From contig CALXXB010000025.1 of assembly GCA_944392525.1 (NCBI GenBank), positions 1 to 21,080 of the forward strand: DNA of 21,080 nt, in the 5' to 3' direction. The translations under genes were made by a program, and so were the position numbers. Shown piece by piece: positions 1-7,837 of this stretch. How positions within the stretch are numbered: position 1 is the first letter of the stretch; the number at the start of each line of letters is the position of its first letter. This DNA is from an uncultured Clostridia bacterium. Its GTDB lineage: Bacteria > Bacillota_A > Clostridia > TANB77 > CAG-508. Below the pieces are notes generated by a model, which did not search any database, was not told where the DNA came from, and was given only the letters and a program-made list of their open reading frames with translations.

Positions 1-50
1 GAAAATATTTGAACTGCTTTTCTTTTTATTATTTCTAACTCATTATTCAT
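1..50 (-). CDS. tyrS: Probable tyrosyl-tRNA synthetase, N-terminal fragment
   Basis: Only the first 16 codons lie in the window; the gene runs off the left edge. The peptide begins MNNELEIIKRKAVQIF, which resembles the start of one bacterial tyrosyl-tRNA synthetase type (an ELEIIKRG-like helix before an SEEEL segment). The T-box leader upstream has a candidate UAC (Tyr) specifier, which agrees. The ATG lies one base after the TAA of a 32-codon ORF, with only a weak purine stretch (GGAAG) in front, so translation may be coupled to that ORF. The assignment is inferred from context plus very little protein; another tyrosine-related gene is possible. Confidence 0.45.
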   Translation of the reverse strand, partial: MNNELEIIKRKAVQIF

Positions 51-51
51 A

Positions 52-150
52 TTATATACTCTTCCTTTCCTTTCTTATTTTTTGTATATTATATGAATTT
101 TCGTAGAAGAACCCTTGGATTATTGTTTTCATTCTAAACCACTGGGTCAT
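52..150 (-). CDS. 32-codon ORF between T-box terminator and probable tyrS
   Basis: This short ORF starts at an ATG preceded by a near-consensus ribosome binding site (GGGAGGTGAT, three bases before the start) immediately after the T-box terminator. The 32-residue product is basic and rich in aromatic residues: W4, F5, F14, F15, Y16 and Y20. It ends in TAA one base before the next ATG. I do not recognise a family. It has the better ribosome binding site of the two starts here, so it may couple translation to the next gene, be a small protein, or be the misread N-terminus of a frameshifted gene. Function unknown. Confidence 0.4.
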   Translation of the reverse strand: MTQWFRMKTIIQGFFYENSYNIQKIRKERKSI

Positions 151-171
151 AGCATCACCTCCCTAAAGTTC

Positions 172-208
172 AAAAAAGCTAGTCCATCCATTAAAGGACG
201 AACTAGCT
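172..208 (-). terminator. T-box intrinsic terminator
   Basis: A 13-bp stem (177..189 with 196..208, two G-U pairs, 6-base loop) is followed by six U in the minus-strand transcript. Its 5' arm overlaps the 3' side of the T-box antiterminator, as expected of the competing structure in T-box regulation. Confidence 0.88.
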
Positions 209-408
209 CGTGGTACCACCTTTATTTACAATATTAATATATTGCCTCATTTAAGCTTCTTCGTAGCTACACGTTAGTTATTATAAGAATTGTAATTCAA
301 ATTTTATATTCTGATAATTTCCACCAACCATTATCTCTCTATAAGTTACTATAAAATTCTACTTAGATTCTTTTTAAAACACAACTAAATTAATATGTTA
401 CTATTTTA
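172..408 (-). promoter_or_regulatory. T-box leader, probably tyrosine-specific, with promoter
   Basis: Read on the minus strand, a promoter with -35 TTGACT (426..431), a 17-base spacer and -10 TAAAAT (403..408) precedes a T-box RNA. Stem I shows the AGAGAGATAA and GGTTGGTGGAAA conserved segments (about 315-340). Its base is AGAATT (360..355) pairing with AATTCT (291..286). The loop-E strands AGTA (350..347) and GAA (298..296) are present, followed by TAC (294..292) as candidate Tyr specifier. The T-box sequence GGTGGTACCACG is at 220..209; its TGGT would pair with a tRNA ending ACCA. Uncharged tRNA should stabilise the antiterminator and permit expression downstream. T-box identity is firm; the specifier reading is an inference. 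Confidence 0.9.
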
Positions 409-504
409 CCATCATTTACCAAATAAGTCAACATTGCTTTATAGTATAATCTATGTATCTTTGTTAATAAAATATTATCAATAGTTTTTTCAAAATTTTT
501 TATT

Positions 505-1131
505 TTATTCTGTGAAGAATAATGAATCTATTATAAAATCTCCAACTCCTTGCCATTCTTCTTGTAATTCTTGTGTACAATTAAACGTAATTATCACTAA
601 CTTATCATTATAAGAGAAAAAAATTGTGTTATTATATATTTTAGAATCTTCACTATTATTTATTGATTTAATTTGTCCTACATTATGATTATCTACTTCA
701 TAATAATTCGAACTTATAACTTCACTATTATTCTCTTTAAGCAATCCTTCCATATATGTTTTATATTTTTTTATACCCACATTTTTCATATCATTATCAG
801 TCATATTTATTGTGACATTAATTGTTGTCTCTTCATTTGAAAATACTACCTCTGGCACATCTCCACTATATTTTTGATTAATCATTTCTGCATTTAATTG
901 TTTAAAACTTGTAGGGACTTTTATAAAAAATTTATTATCTTCTACACGTATATATTCTGTTTCTACTTCCGTACCACCTGTGGTTGTTGTAACCAATGTA
1001 TCTAATTTTTCACTTTCCTTTTCTAATTCTTTTGTTTCCTTGTTAACAATAACTTGTATTATAATAGAAACAATTATAATTATTAAACATATACTAAAGA
1101 AAATTGCCATCCCTAATTTCTTTTTATCCAT
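505..1131 (-). CDS. Membrane-anchored extracytoplasmic protein of unknown function
   Basis: Unrecognised protein of about 208 residues. From the chosen start it has a short basic N-terminus (MDKKK), one strongly hydrophobic helix (about residues 8-29), a charged and Thr-rich linker, and a folded domain of about 150 residues. The alternation in that domain (KVPTSF..., VVFSNEETTINVTI, YMEGLL near the middle, LVIITFNC near the end) faintly recalls the PsbP/Mog1-like fold of secreted clostridial proteins; that is a guess. The start at 1131 is preferred over an in-frame ATG at 1182. A promoter at 1154..1182 would start transcription near 1147, and AGGGATG lies just upstream of 1131. The gene is probably monocistronic. 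Confidence 0.75.
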   Translation of the reverse strand: MDKKKLGMAIFFSICLIIIIVSIIIQVIVNKETKELEKESEKLDTLVTTTTGGTEVETEYIRVEDNKFFIKVPTSFKQLNAEMINQKYSGDVPEVVFSNEETTINVTINMTDNDMKNVGIKKYKTYMEGLLKENNSEVISSNYYEVDNHNVGQIKSINNSEDSKIYNNTIFFSYNDKLVIITFNCTQELQEEWQGVGDFIIDSLFFTE

Positions 1132-1153
1132 AATATCATCCCTTTTTTCTTGC

Positions 1154-1182
1154 ATAATAACATAAAAGCATGCAATTATCAA
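1154..1182 (-). promoter_or_regulatory. Promoter for the 505..1131 gene
   Basis: -35 TTGATA (1177..1182), 17-base spacer and -10 TATTAT (1154..1159) on the minus strand. The -35 and spacer lie inside the hairpin that terminates the upstream gene. This placement leaves a leader of roughly 16 bases and rules out the longer ORF start at 1182. Confidence 0.55.
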
Positions 1183-1198
1183 ATAATTACATGCTTTT
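1164..1198 (-). terminator. Terminator hairpin after the PPC-domain gene
   Basis: A 16-bp stem with one G-U pair (1164..1179 with 1183..1198) and a 3-base loop, starting 12 bases after the stop at 1211. The outer four pairs are A-U on one side and U-A on the other, so it can work in either direction. The minus-strand U tail is short (four U, inside the stem). Confidence 0.6.
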
Positions 1199-1210
1199 TA
1201 TTTATTTTTA

Positions 1211-1639
1211 CTATTCTTTATCAAACTTAAATAAATTCAAACCTATTTCTTCATCAAAATATCTGTCTACTTTTCCATCAATAATGTTAATAACCATTTC
1301 ACATGTTGCACTTACTATTGCTCTATTTAAATGTCCTCCAAAAGTTTCTCCCTTATCATTTGCTGCACTAAAGTGTATATGTGTATAAAATTCATCATTC
1401 ATTGTATTTATAGTTCCTGTCAAAGAAACTATTTCAAAATCTCCTTTAAAGTTATTTGAATAATACTTTTTCTCAGCTGTTTTAAATACTCCAACTGTAA
1501 AATCATTAGTTGCACCTAAAGCATTTACATTCGCAAGTTTAATGTTTTCTCTTAATGCTATTTCTTTTATTTGTTCTAATATTTCCTCCCCTTTATCAAT
1601 TCTTGCAACTATTGTATTATTAAATCTTCTATATTCCAT
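1211..1639 (-). CDS. PPC/DUF296 domain protein (PCC domain)
   Basis: A 142-residue single-domain protein, the usual length for bacterial and archaeal stand-alone PPC/DUF296 proteins. The signature is present: LGATN (41-45), then YTHIHF (85-90) followed by a gap and GGHL (101-104). H87, H89 and H103 correspond to the conserved histidines, which are metal ligands in family structures. The domain forms trimers and in plants is attached to AT-hook DNA-binding motifs. No AT-hook is present here, so DNA binding should not be assumed, and the bacterial role is poorly known. A perfect AGGAGG precedes the start. It has its own candidate promoter (1682..1710) and a terminator hairpin after it, so it is likely monocistronic. 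Confidence 0.88.
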   Translation of the reverse strand: MEYRRFNNTIVARIDKGEEILEQIKEIALRENIKLANVNALGATNDFTVGVFKTAEKKYYSNNFKGDFEIVSLTGTINTMNDEFYTHIHFSAANDKGETFGGHLNRAIVSATCEMVINIIDGKVDRYFDEEIGLNLFKFDKE

Positions 1640-1681
1640 ATTCTCTTGCCTCCTGTTTTTCTATTTTATATCAACATATGT

Positions 1682-1710
1682 ATATTATCACAAAAACAAC
1701 TATTTTTCAA
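1682..1710 (-). promoter_or_regulatory. Candidate promoter for the PPC-domain gene
   Basis: -35 TTGAAA (1705..1710), 17-base spacer and -10 TAATAT (1682..1687) on the minus strand, in the gap after the alpha/beta hydrolase stop codon. Transcription would start near 1675, about 35 bases before the start codon at 1639. Confidence 0.5.
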
Positions 1711-1722
1711 ATAGATATTAGC

Positions 1723-2349
1723 TTATATTTCAGTCTCTTCCCAAAATTTACAGATTATTTTTGCTAATTCTTTTGGATTATCTATATTTGCTTCATGTGA
1801 TGAGTTTTCTATAATCTCTAATTCACTGTCCTTTATATGCTCATAAAGTAATCTACTACTTTCCAAATTTGATTTATCATTCTCACCGCATAAAATAAGT
1901 GTCTTGCACTCTATTTTATCTAAATTACTTTTTATATCTAAATCAGCCATTGAATTTACTAACTCTATAAAGGATTTCTTCTCACACCCCATTTTTGTAA
2001 ATGTACTTTTAGGCATGAACTTAAATACTATATTTTGAAGTTTAAAAAGTTTTTTAGGTATCTCATAAGGAGTACCTATTATTATAAGAGAATTCACTTT
2101 ATCAGGATATTGTTTTGCATAATCTATTGCTAATATTCCTCCTAAAGAAAGCCCACATAAATTCAATCCTTCTTCTTTAGCATTGCAGTAAGAAGAAAAA
2201 GCCTTATATAGATTTTTATAATTCATTTCTTCTTTTACTAAACCAAATAAATTAGGGCACAAAACCTTTACATCATCATTCAATTCTTTTATTACTTTAT
2301 CCCAAGCTTTCTCATCCTGTCCTAATCCATGTATCAATATATTTTTCAT
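1723..2349 (-). CDS. Alpha/beta hydrolase fold protein
   Basis: A 208-residue cytoplasmic alpha/beta hydrolase, short for the fold but with the core elements. The HGLG oxyanion loop is at 7-10, the nucleophile elbow GLSLGG at 66-71 (S68), the acid in GEND (D158) and the histidine in SSHEAN (H185). The cap region (about 95-140) is small and helical. Carboxylesterase, lipase-like or acyl-thioester activity are all possible; the substrate cannot be read from the sequence. No signal peptide. It is the last gene of a probable four-gene run (PHP, DUF3592, YbaK-like, this), starting 21 bases after the YbaK-like stop, with AAGGTGA as ribosome binding site. Confidence 0.85.
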   Translation of the reverse strand: MKNILIHGLGQDEKAWDKVIKELNDDVKVLCPNLFGLVKEEMNYKNLYKAFSSYCNAKEEGLNLCGLSLGGILAIDYAKQYPDKVNSLIIIGTPYEIPKKLFKLQNIVFKFMPKSTFTKMGCEKKSFIELVNSMADLDIKSNLDKIECKTLILCGENDKSNLESSRLLYEHIKDSELEIIENSSHEANIDNPKELAKIICKFWEETEI

Positions 2350-2370
2350 ATTATTTTCACCTTAATATTC

Positions 2371-2838
2371 TTATATTTGTTTACATACATCTATCCATTT
2401 TTCATAATTAGATGCTTTTTCCAACTCTTCAATAGTTAATTTTACCGCACTATTTGAGCTACCACAAGCAGGATAAATTATATCAAACCTTTTTAGAGAA
2501 TCATCCAAATAAACAGTTACTCCTTCTTTTATTCCAAAAGGACAAACTCCACCTACACTGTGGCCTATTAAATTTTCAACATCTGAAAAAGGTATCATCT
2601 TTGCCTTTTTATGAAATTCAGCTTTATATTTACTATTATCTATTTTACAATCACCTGCAACTACAATTAAAATTGGTTTATCATCCACAATAAAAGATAA
2701 TGTTTTTGCTATTTTTTCTTCCTCACATCCTACTGCTTTTGCTGCCTCTTCAACAGTTGCAGAAGAAACTGGGAATTCCATTACTTTATTTTCTAATCCA
2801 TATTCTTTTAAATATTCCTTTGCTCTTTCAAATGACAT
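2371..2838 (-). CDS. YbaK/EbsC-family aminoacyl-tRNA deacylase
   Basis: A 155-residue protein of the YbaK/ProX/EbsC superfamily, trans-editing enzymes that hydrolyse mischarged tRNAs such as Cys-tRNA(Pro) or Ala-tRNA(Pro). Diagnostic features are K45 in the AKTLSF segment (the conserved catalytic lysine), VVAGD (59-63) and GGVCPFG (96-102), the substrate-pocket loop. The length matches the stand-alone form. The GGVCPFG variant and the ACGSSNSAVKLT segment resemble the EbsC-like clostridial branch more than the ProX branch; which mischarged tRNA it edits is not settled by this. AAGGAGAG lies before the ATG. It sits inside the four-gene run, 45 bases after the DUF3592 gene. Confidence 0.9.
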   Translation of the reverse strand: MSFERAKEYLKEYGLENKVMEFPVSSATVEEAAKAVGCEEEKIAKTLSFIVDDKPILIVVAGDCKIDNSKYKAEFHKKAKMIPFSDVENLIGHSVGGVCPFGIKEGVTVYLDDSLKRFDIIYPACGSSNSAVKLTIEELEKASNYEKWIDVCKQI

Positions 2839-2883
2839 CTTTCTTCTCTCCTTTATAATTATTGCCTTTATTTTTTATTATTT

Positions 2884-3564
2884 TTAAGTTAAATCTACTA
2901 CATCTTCATTTAAAATATCTACATCTACAAAATATTGCTTTTTCTTATTAGGATTTATATATACAGGAAACATCTTTATGTTTCTTTCTTCTATCAATCT
3001 TTCTGGATTAAAGTATATGTTCTTACTTCTTAATAAATACTTCTTTCCATCTTCTGGATTGTTCCACTGAACAATAACGTTATATGGATTTCTTCTATTT
3101 ACCGCGATATTTCTATTTATAATAGTTTCTGAATAAGTTGCATATACAAGTTCACCATTTTCTCTTAACCATTTTTCTTTCTTTTTCTTATGTGATATAT
3201 AAGCTAGCCCTATTACACCTATTAAAAGAAATATACTTCCTATTCCTGGTAATATCAAATACAACAAATCTAATAATTTTGATCCGATTTTATTTACATC
3301 TTCTTTATCATAATAGATTTCGATTTCATCTCCGACATGAAAATCAGAAGAATATCCACTGAAGCTAGATTCATGTTCTTCTCCTTCTACATTATAAGAT
3401 ACGGTTGTTCCATTACCTGTATCTGTTATTATACCTACTGTATCTACTTTGTTTTTATAATTATTACATACACAAAAAAATACAATCAAACCTATTATAA
3501 CAAATATTGCTCCTATAGTAGTAAATACACTCCATAGAAGTTTTATGACTTTCTCTCCATTCAT
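2884..3564 (-). CDS. DUF3592-type membrane protein
   Basis: A 226-residue protein with two transmembrane helices (about 8-33 and 97-123). Between them is a small beta-rich domain (about 43-92), containing TTVSYNVEGEEHESSF and VGDEIEIYYDKEDVNKI, typical of DUF3592: a strand, a turn, and a G-D-x-V/I-x-I-Y-Y-x-x-x-x segment. A second, related beta module follows the second helix (about 136-215), ending MFPVYINPNKKKQYFVDVD. The protein therefore looks like two diverged copies of one module around a membrane hairpin. The biochemical role of DUF3592 is unknown. GGGG lies upstream of the ATG. It follows the PHP gene by 26 bases, in the same run. Confidence 0.8.
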   Translation of the reverse strand: MNGEKVIKLLWSVFTTIGAIFVIIGLIVFFCVCNNYKNKVDTVGIITDTGNGTTVSYNVEGEEHESSFSGYSSDFHVGDEIEIYYDKEDVNKIGSKLLDLLYLILPGIGSIFLLIGVIGLAYISHKKKKEKWLRENGELVYATYSETIINRNIAVNRRNPYNVIVQWNNPEDGKKYLLRSKNIYFNPERLIEERNIKMFPVYINPNKKKQYFVDVDILNEDVVDLT

Positions 3565-3590
3565 ATTGTTTTTCCCCTTTCTTATTACTT

Positions 3591-4478
3591 TTATAAATTT
3601 ATATTTTTAATAATTTCATTAACAGTTTTGTCATCTAATTTAAAATCCGTATTTACAAAGCCTATTTCTTTATATACTCCTTCTTTTCTATGGAAATCTG
3701 TACCTACTGTTACAAACAAATTGTTTTCTCTAGCAAATTTATTCCACTTGTCTGTTTCATCAATTATTTTTCCATTTGTATCTACAAACAAATAATTTGC
3801 TTCTATTCCATCTGGCTTCATTTCTTTTACTAATTTTAATATATCCTCATCTGTGAAATTATCTTGGTAAACATATGCTACAGGATGAGCAAGAACTACT
3901 TTTCCTCCTGCTTTTCTAATAACTTCAGCTACTTCTTTTGGCGTATGGCTTCTCTTTTTCACATATGCTGGACAGTTTTCATTCATAATAGTTTCTATAA
4001 ATTCACCCTTATTTGGAATGTGTCCGAAATCTAACATTAATTTTTCTCTGTTCTCTTCATTTTCCACAATATCTAGTGCAATATGAGCTTTAGTCACTGA
4101 ATCTATTTTATCTAATTTTTCTACATTTACTAAATACCCTAATTCATTTAACTTCTTTGCCACATTGTGTAAATATTCATGTCTTGAATTTCTAATTCCA
4201 AATAATGTTTCTTTAAGTTCTTTACTATTTAAATCAAAATTATATCCAAGTACATGAATTCCAGCTTTTTCATTTTTACTTGATATTTCCACTCCACAAA
4301 TAAGTTTTATATTTTTACTCTCAGCATAAGAAAACAACTGGGGTGTATAACTATTAATCGTATCATGGTCTGTTATTGAAATAACTGAAACACCATTTTT
4401 ATTTGCTTCATCTATTACTTCTTTAGGACTTAAAGCTCCATCTGAAATATTTGTATGTATATGTAAATCTATTATCAT
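3591..4478 (-). CDS. PHP-domain phosphoesterase (TrpH/RNase AM-like)
   Basis: A 295-residue PHP superfamily metal-dependent phosphoesterase. The N-terminal motif is DLHIHTNISDG (HxH in motif 1), ITDHDT is motif 2, GVEIS is motif 3, and the C-terminal metal ligands are AHP and GTDFH. A variable insert of about 80 residues lies between motif 3 and the distal histidines, as in the TrpH/YciV group. Members of that group act on 3',5'-bisphosphonucleotides or as 5'-3' ribonucleases maturing rRNA; which applies here is not determinable. The ATG at 4478 is preferred over one at 4484, because GAGGGG abuts the latter but sits six bases before the former. First gene of a four-gene run. Confidence 0.88.
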   Translation of the reverse strand: MIIDLHIHTNISDGALSPKEVIDEANKNGVSVISITDHDTINSYTPQLFSYAESKNIKLICGVEISSKNEKAGIHVLGYNFDLNSKELKETLFGIRNSRHEYLHNVAKKLNELGYLVNVEKLDKIDSVTKAHIALDIVENEENREKLMLDFGHIPNKGEFIETIMNENCPAYVKKRSHTPKEVAEVIRKAGGKVVLAHPVAYVYQDNFTDEDILKLVKEMKPDGIEANYLFVDTNGKIIDETDKWNKFARENNLFVTVGTDFHRKEGVYKEIGFVNTDFKLDDKTVNEIIKNINL

Positions 4479-4514
4479 CTTCATCCCCTCTTATTTTAAA
4501 TTTTCTACAACCTA

Positions 4515-4544
4515 ATAATAACACAAGGAAGAGCATTTTTTCAA
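4515..4544 (-). promoter_or_regulatory. Candidate promoter of the PHP-DUF3592-YbaK-hydrolase run
   Basis: -35 TTGAAA (4539..4544), 18-base spacer and -10 TATTAT (4515..4520) on the minus strand. Most of the promoter lies inside the hairpin that follows the RhuM-Fic remnant, the same arrangement as at 1154..1198. Confidence 0.5.
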
Positions 4545-4559
4545 CAATTACTCTTCCTT
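4525..4559 (-). terminator. Hairpin after the RhuM-Fic remnant
   Basis: A 9-bp perfect stem (4525..4533 with 4551..4559) and a 17-base loop, just after the stop of the RhuM-Fic remnant. In the minus-strand direction the tail is TGTGTTATTATT rather than a clean U run, so it would be a weak terminator. Confidence 0.35.
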
Positions 4560-4569
4560 TATTCATTTT

Positions 4570-5384
4570 TTATTCGCTACATAAAAAGTTCATTACCAAA
4601 TCTATAATTATTTCTTTTTCTTTAGGGTTTGACTCTGCAATTAATAATGTTAAAGCTGCTAATGTATTATTATCTATTGTTTGATTACCATTTTTATACA
4701 AAATTCCGTAAAAGTTTAAAAAATATATAAATAATGTCGCTGCAATTCTTTTATTTCCATCTGCAAATACATGATTTTTAACAACCAAATATAAGAAATT
4801 TGCACCTTTTTCCTCTATACTTTTTTTTCCTCCAAATGTTTGATAAATGTTACCTATAATTGCTTCTAATCCTTTATCTCTTTCTACTGCAAATAAGGAA
4901 CTTTCTTGATTAAACCTAAGTTTGTTAATTATGTTTATGCAATCATCATACTTAATTTTTCTTTCATCTATATTTCCTTTTACTTTCTTTAAAGTTCTGT
5001 GATCATAATCGTCTAATAAATTTAATGCTTTAGAATAACTTCCTATTACTTTTAATATTTCTTTTGCATCACTTCCTTCTAATTTCTCATCGATTCTATT
5101 TGCTATATCAATTAACTTTATTGTTTTTTCTAAATATTCTAATCTTTTTTGGTTTACTGCATAACCTTTTAACATATAATCTTTTAAAATATTAGTCGCC
5201 CATTTTCTAAAAGCAACACCTTGCTTGCTATTCACTCTATATCCAACTGAAATAATCATATCCAAATTATAATATTGAACATTATATTTTTTTCCATCCT
5301 CAGCAGTATGCTCAAAAAATGAGCATACTGAATTTTCTTCTAGTTCTTCATCTTTATAAATATTTTGTCAATGGTTTCATTTAA
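4570..5384 (-). pseudogene. RhuM-Fic/DOC family gene, 5'-truncated and frameshifted
   Basis: The open part (5265 down to 4570, 231 residues) has the RhuM signature MDMIISVGYRVNSKQG and RKWATNILKDYMLKGYAVNQ. A C-terminal Fic/DOC domain follows, with HVFADGNKR (165-173), close to the Fic motif HPFxxGN(G/K)R. RhuM-Fic proteins are accessory genes of unknown or toxin-like role. The frame continues upstream of the first ATG with family-like sequence (EENSVCSFFEHTAEDGKK, then YNVQYYNLD) back to a TGA at 5370..5368. Beyond that, LNETID appears in another frame (5371..5384), as if one A were lost from GACAAAATATT. The N-terminal part expected of the family is absent before the neighbouring terminator. 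No Shine-Dalgarno precedes 5265. Best read as a decaying remnant. Confidence 0.75.
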
Positions 5385-5426
5385 TTAAAAGTAAATTTTT
5401 ATTTAAAAATCAATTTTACTCATATT

Positions 5427-5451
5427 AAAAAAGATAGGATTTCTCCTATCT
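5427..5451 (-). terminator. Intrinsic terminator of the P-type ATPase gene
   Basis: A perfect 8-bp stem (5432..5439 with 5444..5451) with a GAAA tetraloop in the RNA, followed by a U run, starting two bases after the ATPase stop codon. A textbook intrinsic terminator. Confidence 0.92.
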
Positions 5452-5452
5452 T

Positions 5453-7774
5453 CTAAGCAATTTGTTTTTTCTTATAAACTTTTCTCTTAATATGAATTAA
5501 TAAATAACTAATTAGTGCTAAAACCAAAGTAATAACTATTTCTTGTCTAGGCACTGATGATAACTCAAGTAATCTATGGAACAAGAAAGCTGCTGCATAG
5601 AAACCAATTGCTGTTGTTGTAAATAAAAATGCATGAGCTTTAGTAAATGGTGTACAAACCTCTTGTACTGCTAAAATACTTACAAAACCTATTAATATAT
5701 ACATCATTGTTGTTAATGTTCCTTGCTCTATTCCTATTACATTTCCTATAAATGTTAAAATAATTATATTAAACATTATGGCAATAGCAAAAGGTGCTGC
5801 ATTCGTGAGTGCCGTCGGTAAGAATGCTCCTGTAATTGGTTTTTGGTTTTTCTCAAATGTAATAAAGAATGATGTATAACCTTCTATTACTAAATCTATT
5901 AATGTTATTTGTATTGGTATAAATGGGAATGCTGTATTGGTTAATATGCAGAATAATGATAATAGCACTGAATATATTGTTTTAATAAAGAATATCCTAG
6001 CTACATTTGTTATATTATTAACAACTCTTCTTCCTTCCATTAATACATCTTTTAGTACACTAAAATCAGAATTTAGAAGTACTATTTGAGATACTTGTTT
6101 TGCTGCATCTGAAGCATCTGGAAGTGTTATACTACAATCTGACTCACGAAGAGCAATAACATCGTTTACACCATCACCTGTCATTGCAACTTTATGGTTT
6201 TTAGCTTGAAGTGCTTTTACTATAATACTTTTTTGATGTGGCAATACTCTTGCAAAAATACTATATCTATCAACTAAGTTTACTATTTCAGCATCTGTAC
6301 TTATTGTTGATAAATCTATATATGATTCATAATCTTCAAGTCCTGCTCTTTTAGCTATATTTGATACTGTAAGTGCATTGTCTCCAGAAATTATTTTAAC
6401 ATCTACACCTTGTTCTTTAAAGTAACCAAGCATTTCTTTTGCATTTCTTCTTAATGGATCTTCTAATATTACAGATGCAACTACGTCTAATTTTGGTAAT
6501 TCGTCATCTTTAACTAGCTCTTTAGAATATCCTATTGCTAAAACTCTCTTTCCACCTTTTTGTAATTCAACTATTCTTCCAGGCATTTCTTTATCGCTTT
6601 TTTCAAATAGTCTTTCAGGTGCACCTACTATTACAGAACCTTCTTCTTTGAATGAAATTGCACTCCATTTTCTTTCAGATGAAAATGGTACATTATCTAT
6701 TTTTTCATAATTTATATCACCCTTAAAATGGTTCTTCATTGCTTTAAAAGTTGAATTTGAATCGTCCATTCCGTTTACAAAAGCCACCATCATGTCATTA
6801 AAAGGTTTTGGCATAATATTATCATCATATATTTTAACTTCTGAAACTTTCATTTTTCCTTGTGTTATTGTTCCAGTTTTATCTAAGCATATTGTATCAA
6901 TATGTGCTAAAGATTCTATACTATATAACTCTTGTACCAATACTTCTTTTTTAGCAAGTTTAATTACACCAGACTCTAATGCTATTGTAATTAACAATAC
7001 TAATCCTTTAGGAAGCATTCCAAGAAGTGCTGCTGCTGTTGCAATAACAGACTCTGGAAGTACTGTTTCTCTAATAAAATATGCTTGAATAAACAATATT
7101 ACTCCAACTGGTATTATTACAAAACTTGTGAATTTTGTAACTTTTTTCATGGAATTTATTAATTCTGAATTATTATCTTTATGCTTTTTAGTTGCACTTA
7201 TTATTTGATTAGCGAAGTTATCTTCTCCAACTTTTTCAACAACTGCATAACATTTACCAGAAACCACATAGCTTCCTGAAAGCAATTTATCTTCTTGTTT
7301 CTTTTCTATTAAATCTGACTCTCCTGTAAGAAGTGCTTCATTTACTTCTATTTCTCCATCTACTACATAAGAATCAGAAGGTATTTGGTCTCCCTGTTTT
7401 AATACAATTGTATCTCCAAGTACTACTTTTTCTACCTCTATTTCTTTTTGTTTTCCATCTCTTATTACTGTTGTTTTAGATGCTGTTAGTATAGATAATT
7501 TTTTAACTAAGTTTTTTCCATGGATTTCTTGAATTATCCCAATTAATACATTTATTGTAATAATTAGAAAGAAAAATGTATTTGTATATGCACCCACTAA
7601 CAGTAATGCTATTGCAATTATTAAGTTATATAAATTAAATAATGTAAAAACATTATCTTTTATTATTTGCCAATTAGATTTTAAATTGTTATTATCACTT
7701 ACATTTACTTTTCCTTGATTTGTTAATTCCTCTACCTCAGCAGTAGACAAACCCTTAAACTTTTCTTCTTTCAT
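5453..7774 (-). CDS. Cation-transporting P-type ATPase (CtpE-like)
   Basis: A 773-residue integral membrane pump that couples ATP hydrolysis to cation transport. All catalytic landmarks are present: TGES in the actuator domain (150-153), the phosphorylated aspartate D298 in DKTGT, KGGKR and DPLRR in the nucleotide domain, and TGDGVND (532-538). The M4 ion-site motif reads M-L-P-K-G-L (253-258), where calcium and proton pumps usually have PEGL. There is no N-terminal heavy-metal domain and no CPC, so it is not a P1B metal pump. The pattern resembles Mycobacterium CtpE-like pumps, with Ca2+ or Mg2+ as possible substrate; that is inference. About ten helices, the usual number, with the last six after residue 570. 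AGGAGG precedes the start; a terminator follows. Monocistronic. Confidence 0.92.
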   Translation of the reverse strand: MKEEKFKGLSTAEVEELTNQGKVNVSDNNNLKSNWQIIKDNVFTLFNLYNLIIAIALLLVGAYTNTFFFLIITINVLIGIIQEIHGKNLVKKLSILTASKTTVIRDGKQKEIEVEKVVLGDTIVLKQGDQIPSDSYVVDGEIEVNEALLTGESDLIEKKQEDKLLSGSYVVSGKCYAVVEKVGEDNFANQIISATKKHKDNNSELINSMKKVTKFTSFVIIPVGVILFIQAYFIRETVLPESVIATAAALLGMLPKGLVLLITIALESGVIKLAKKEVLVQELYSIESLAHIDTICLDKTGTITQGKMKVSEVKIYDDNIMPKPFNDMMVAFVNGMDDSNSTFKAMKNHFKGDINYEKIDNVPFSSERKWSAISFKEEGSVIVGAPERLFEKSDKEMPGRIVELQKGGKRVLAIGYSKELVKDDELPKLDVVASVILEDPLRRNAKEMLGYFKEQGVDVKIISGDNALTVSNIAKRAGLEDYESYIDLSTISTDAEIVNLVDRYSIFARVLPHQKSIIVKALQAKNHKVAMTGDGVNDVIALRESDCSITLPDASDAAKQVSQIVLLNSDFSVLKDVLMEGRRVVNNITNVARIFFIKTIYSVLLSLFCILTNTAFPFIPIQITLIDLVIEGYTSFFITFEKNQKPITGAFLPTALTNAAPFAIAIMFNIIILTFIGNVIGIEQGTLTTMMYILIGFVSILAVQEVCTPFTKAHAFLFTTTAIGFYAAAFLFHRLLELSSVPRQEIVITLVLALISYLLIHIKRKVYKKKQIA

Positions 7775-7837
7775 TGCTCCTCCTAAAAAAATCTAAAAAA
7801 TTTTTGTACTTCTTTGTTATATCATAAAAAAAGAAAA

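Noticed and set aside
1132..1182. N-terminal extension of the 505..1131 gene from an ATG at 1182
   Set aside because: The promoter at 1154..1182 and the ribosome binding site before 1131 both favour the shorter protein.
5304..5330. Perfect 10-bp inverted repeat with a 7-base A-rich loop upstream of the RhuM-Fic ATG, looking like a terminator or operator
   Set aside because: It lies in the frame of the RhuM-like protein and encodes the typical ENSVCSFFEHT segment, so it is explained as coding sequence.
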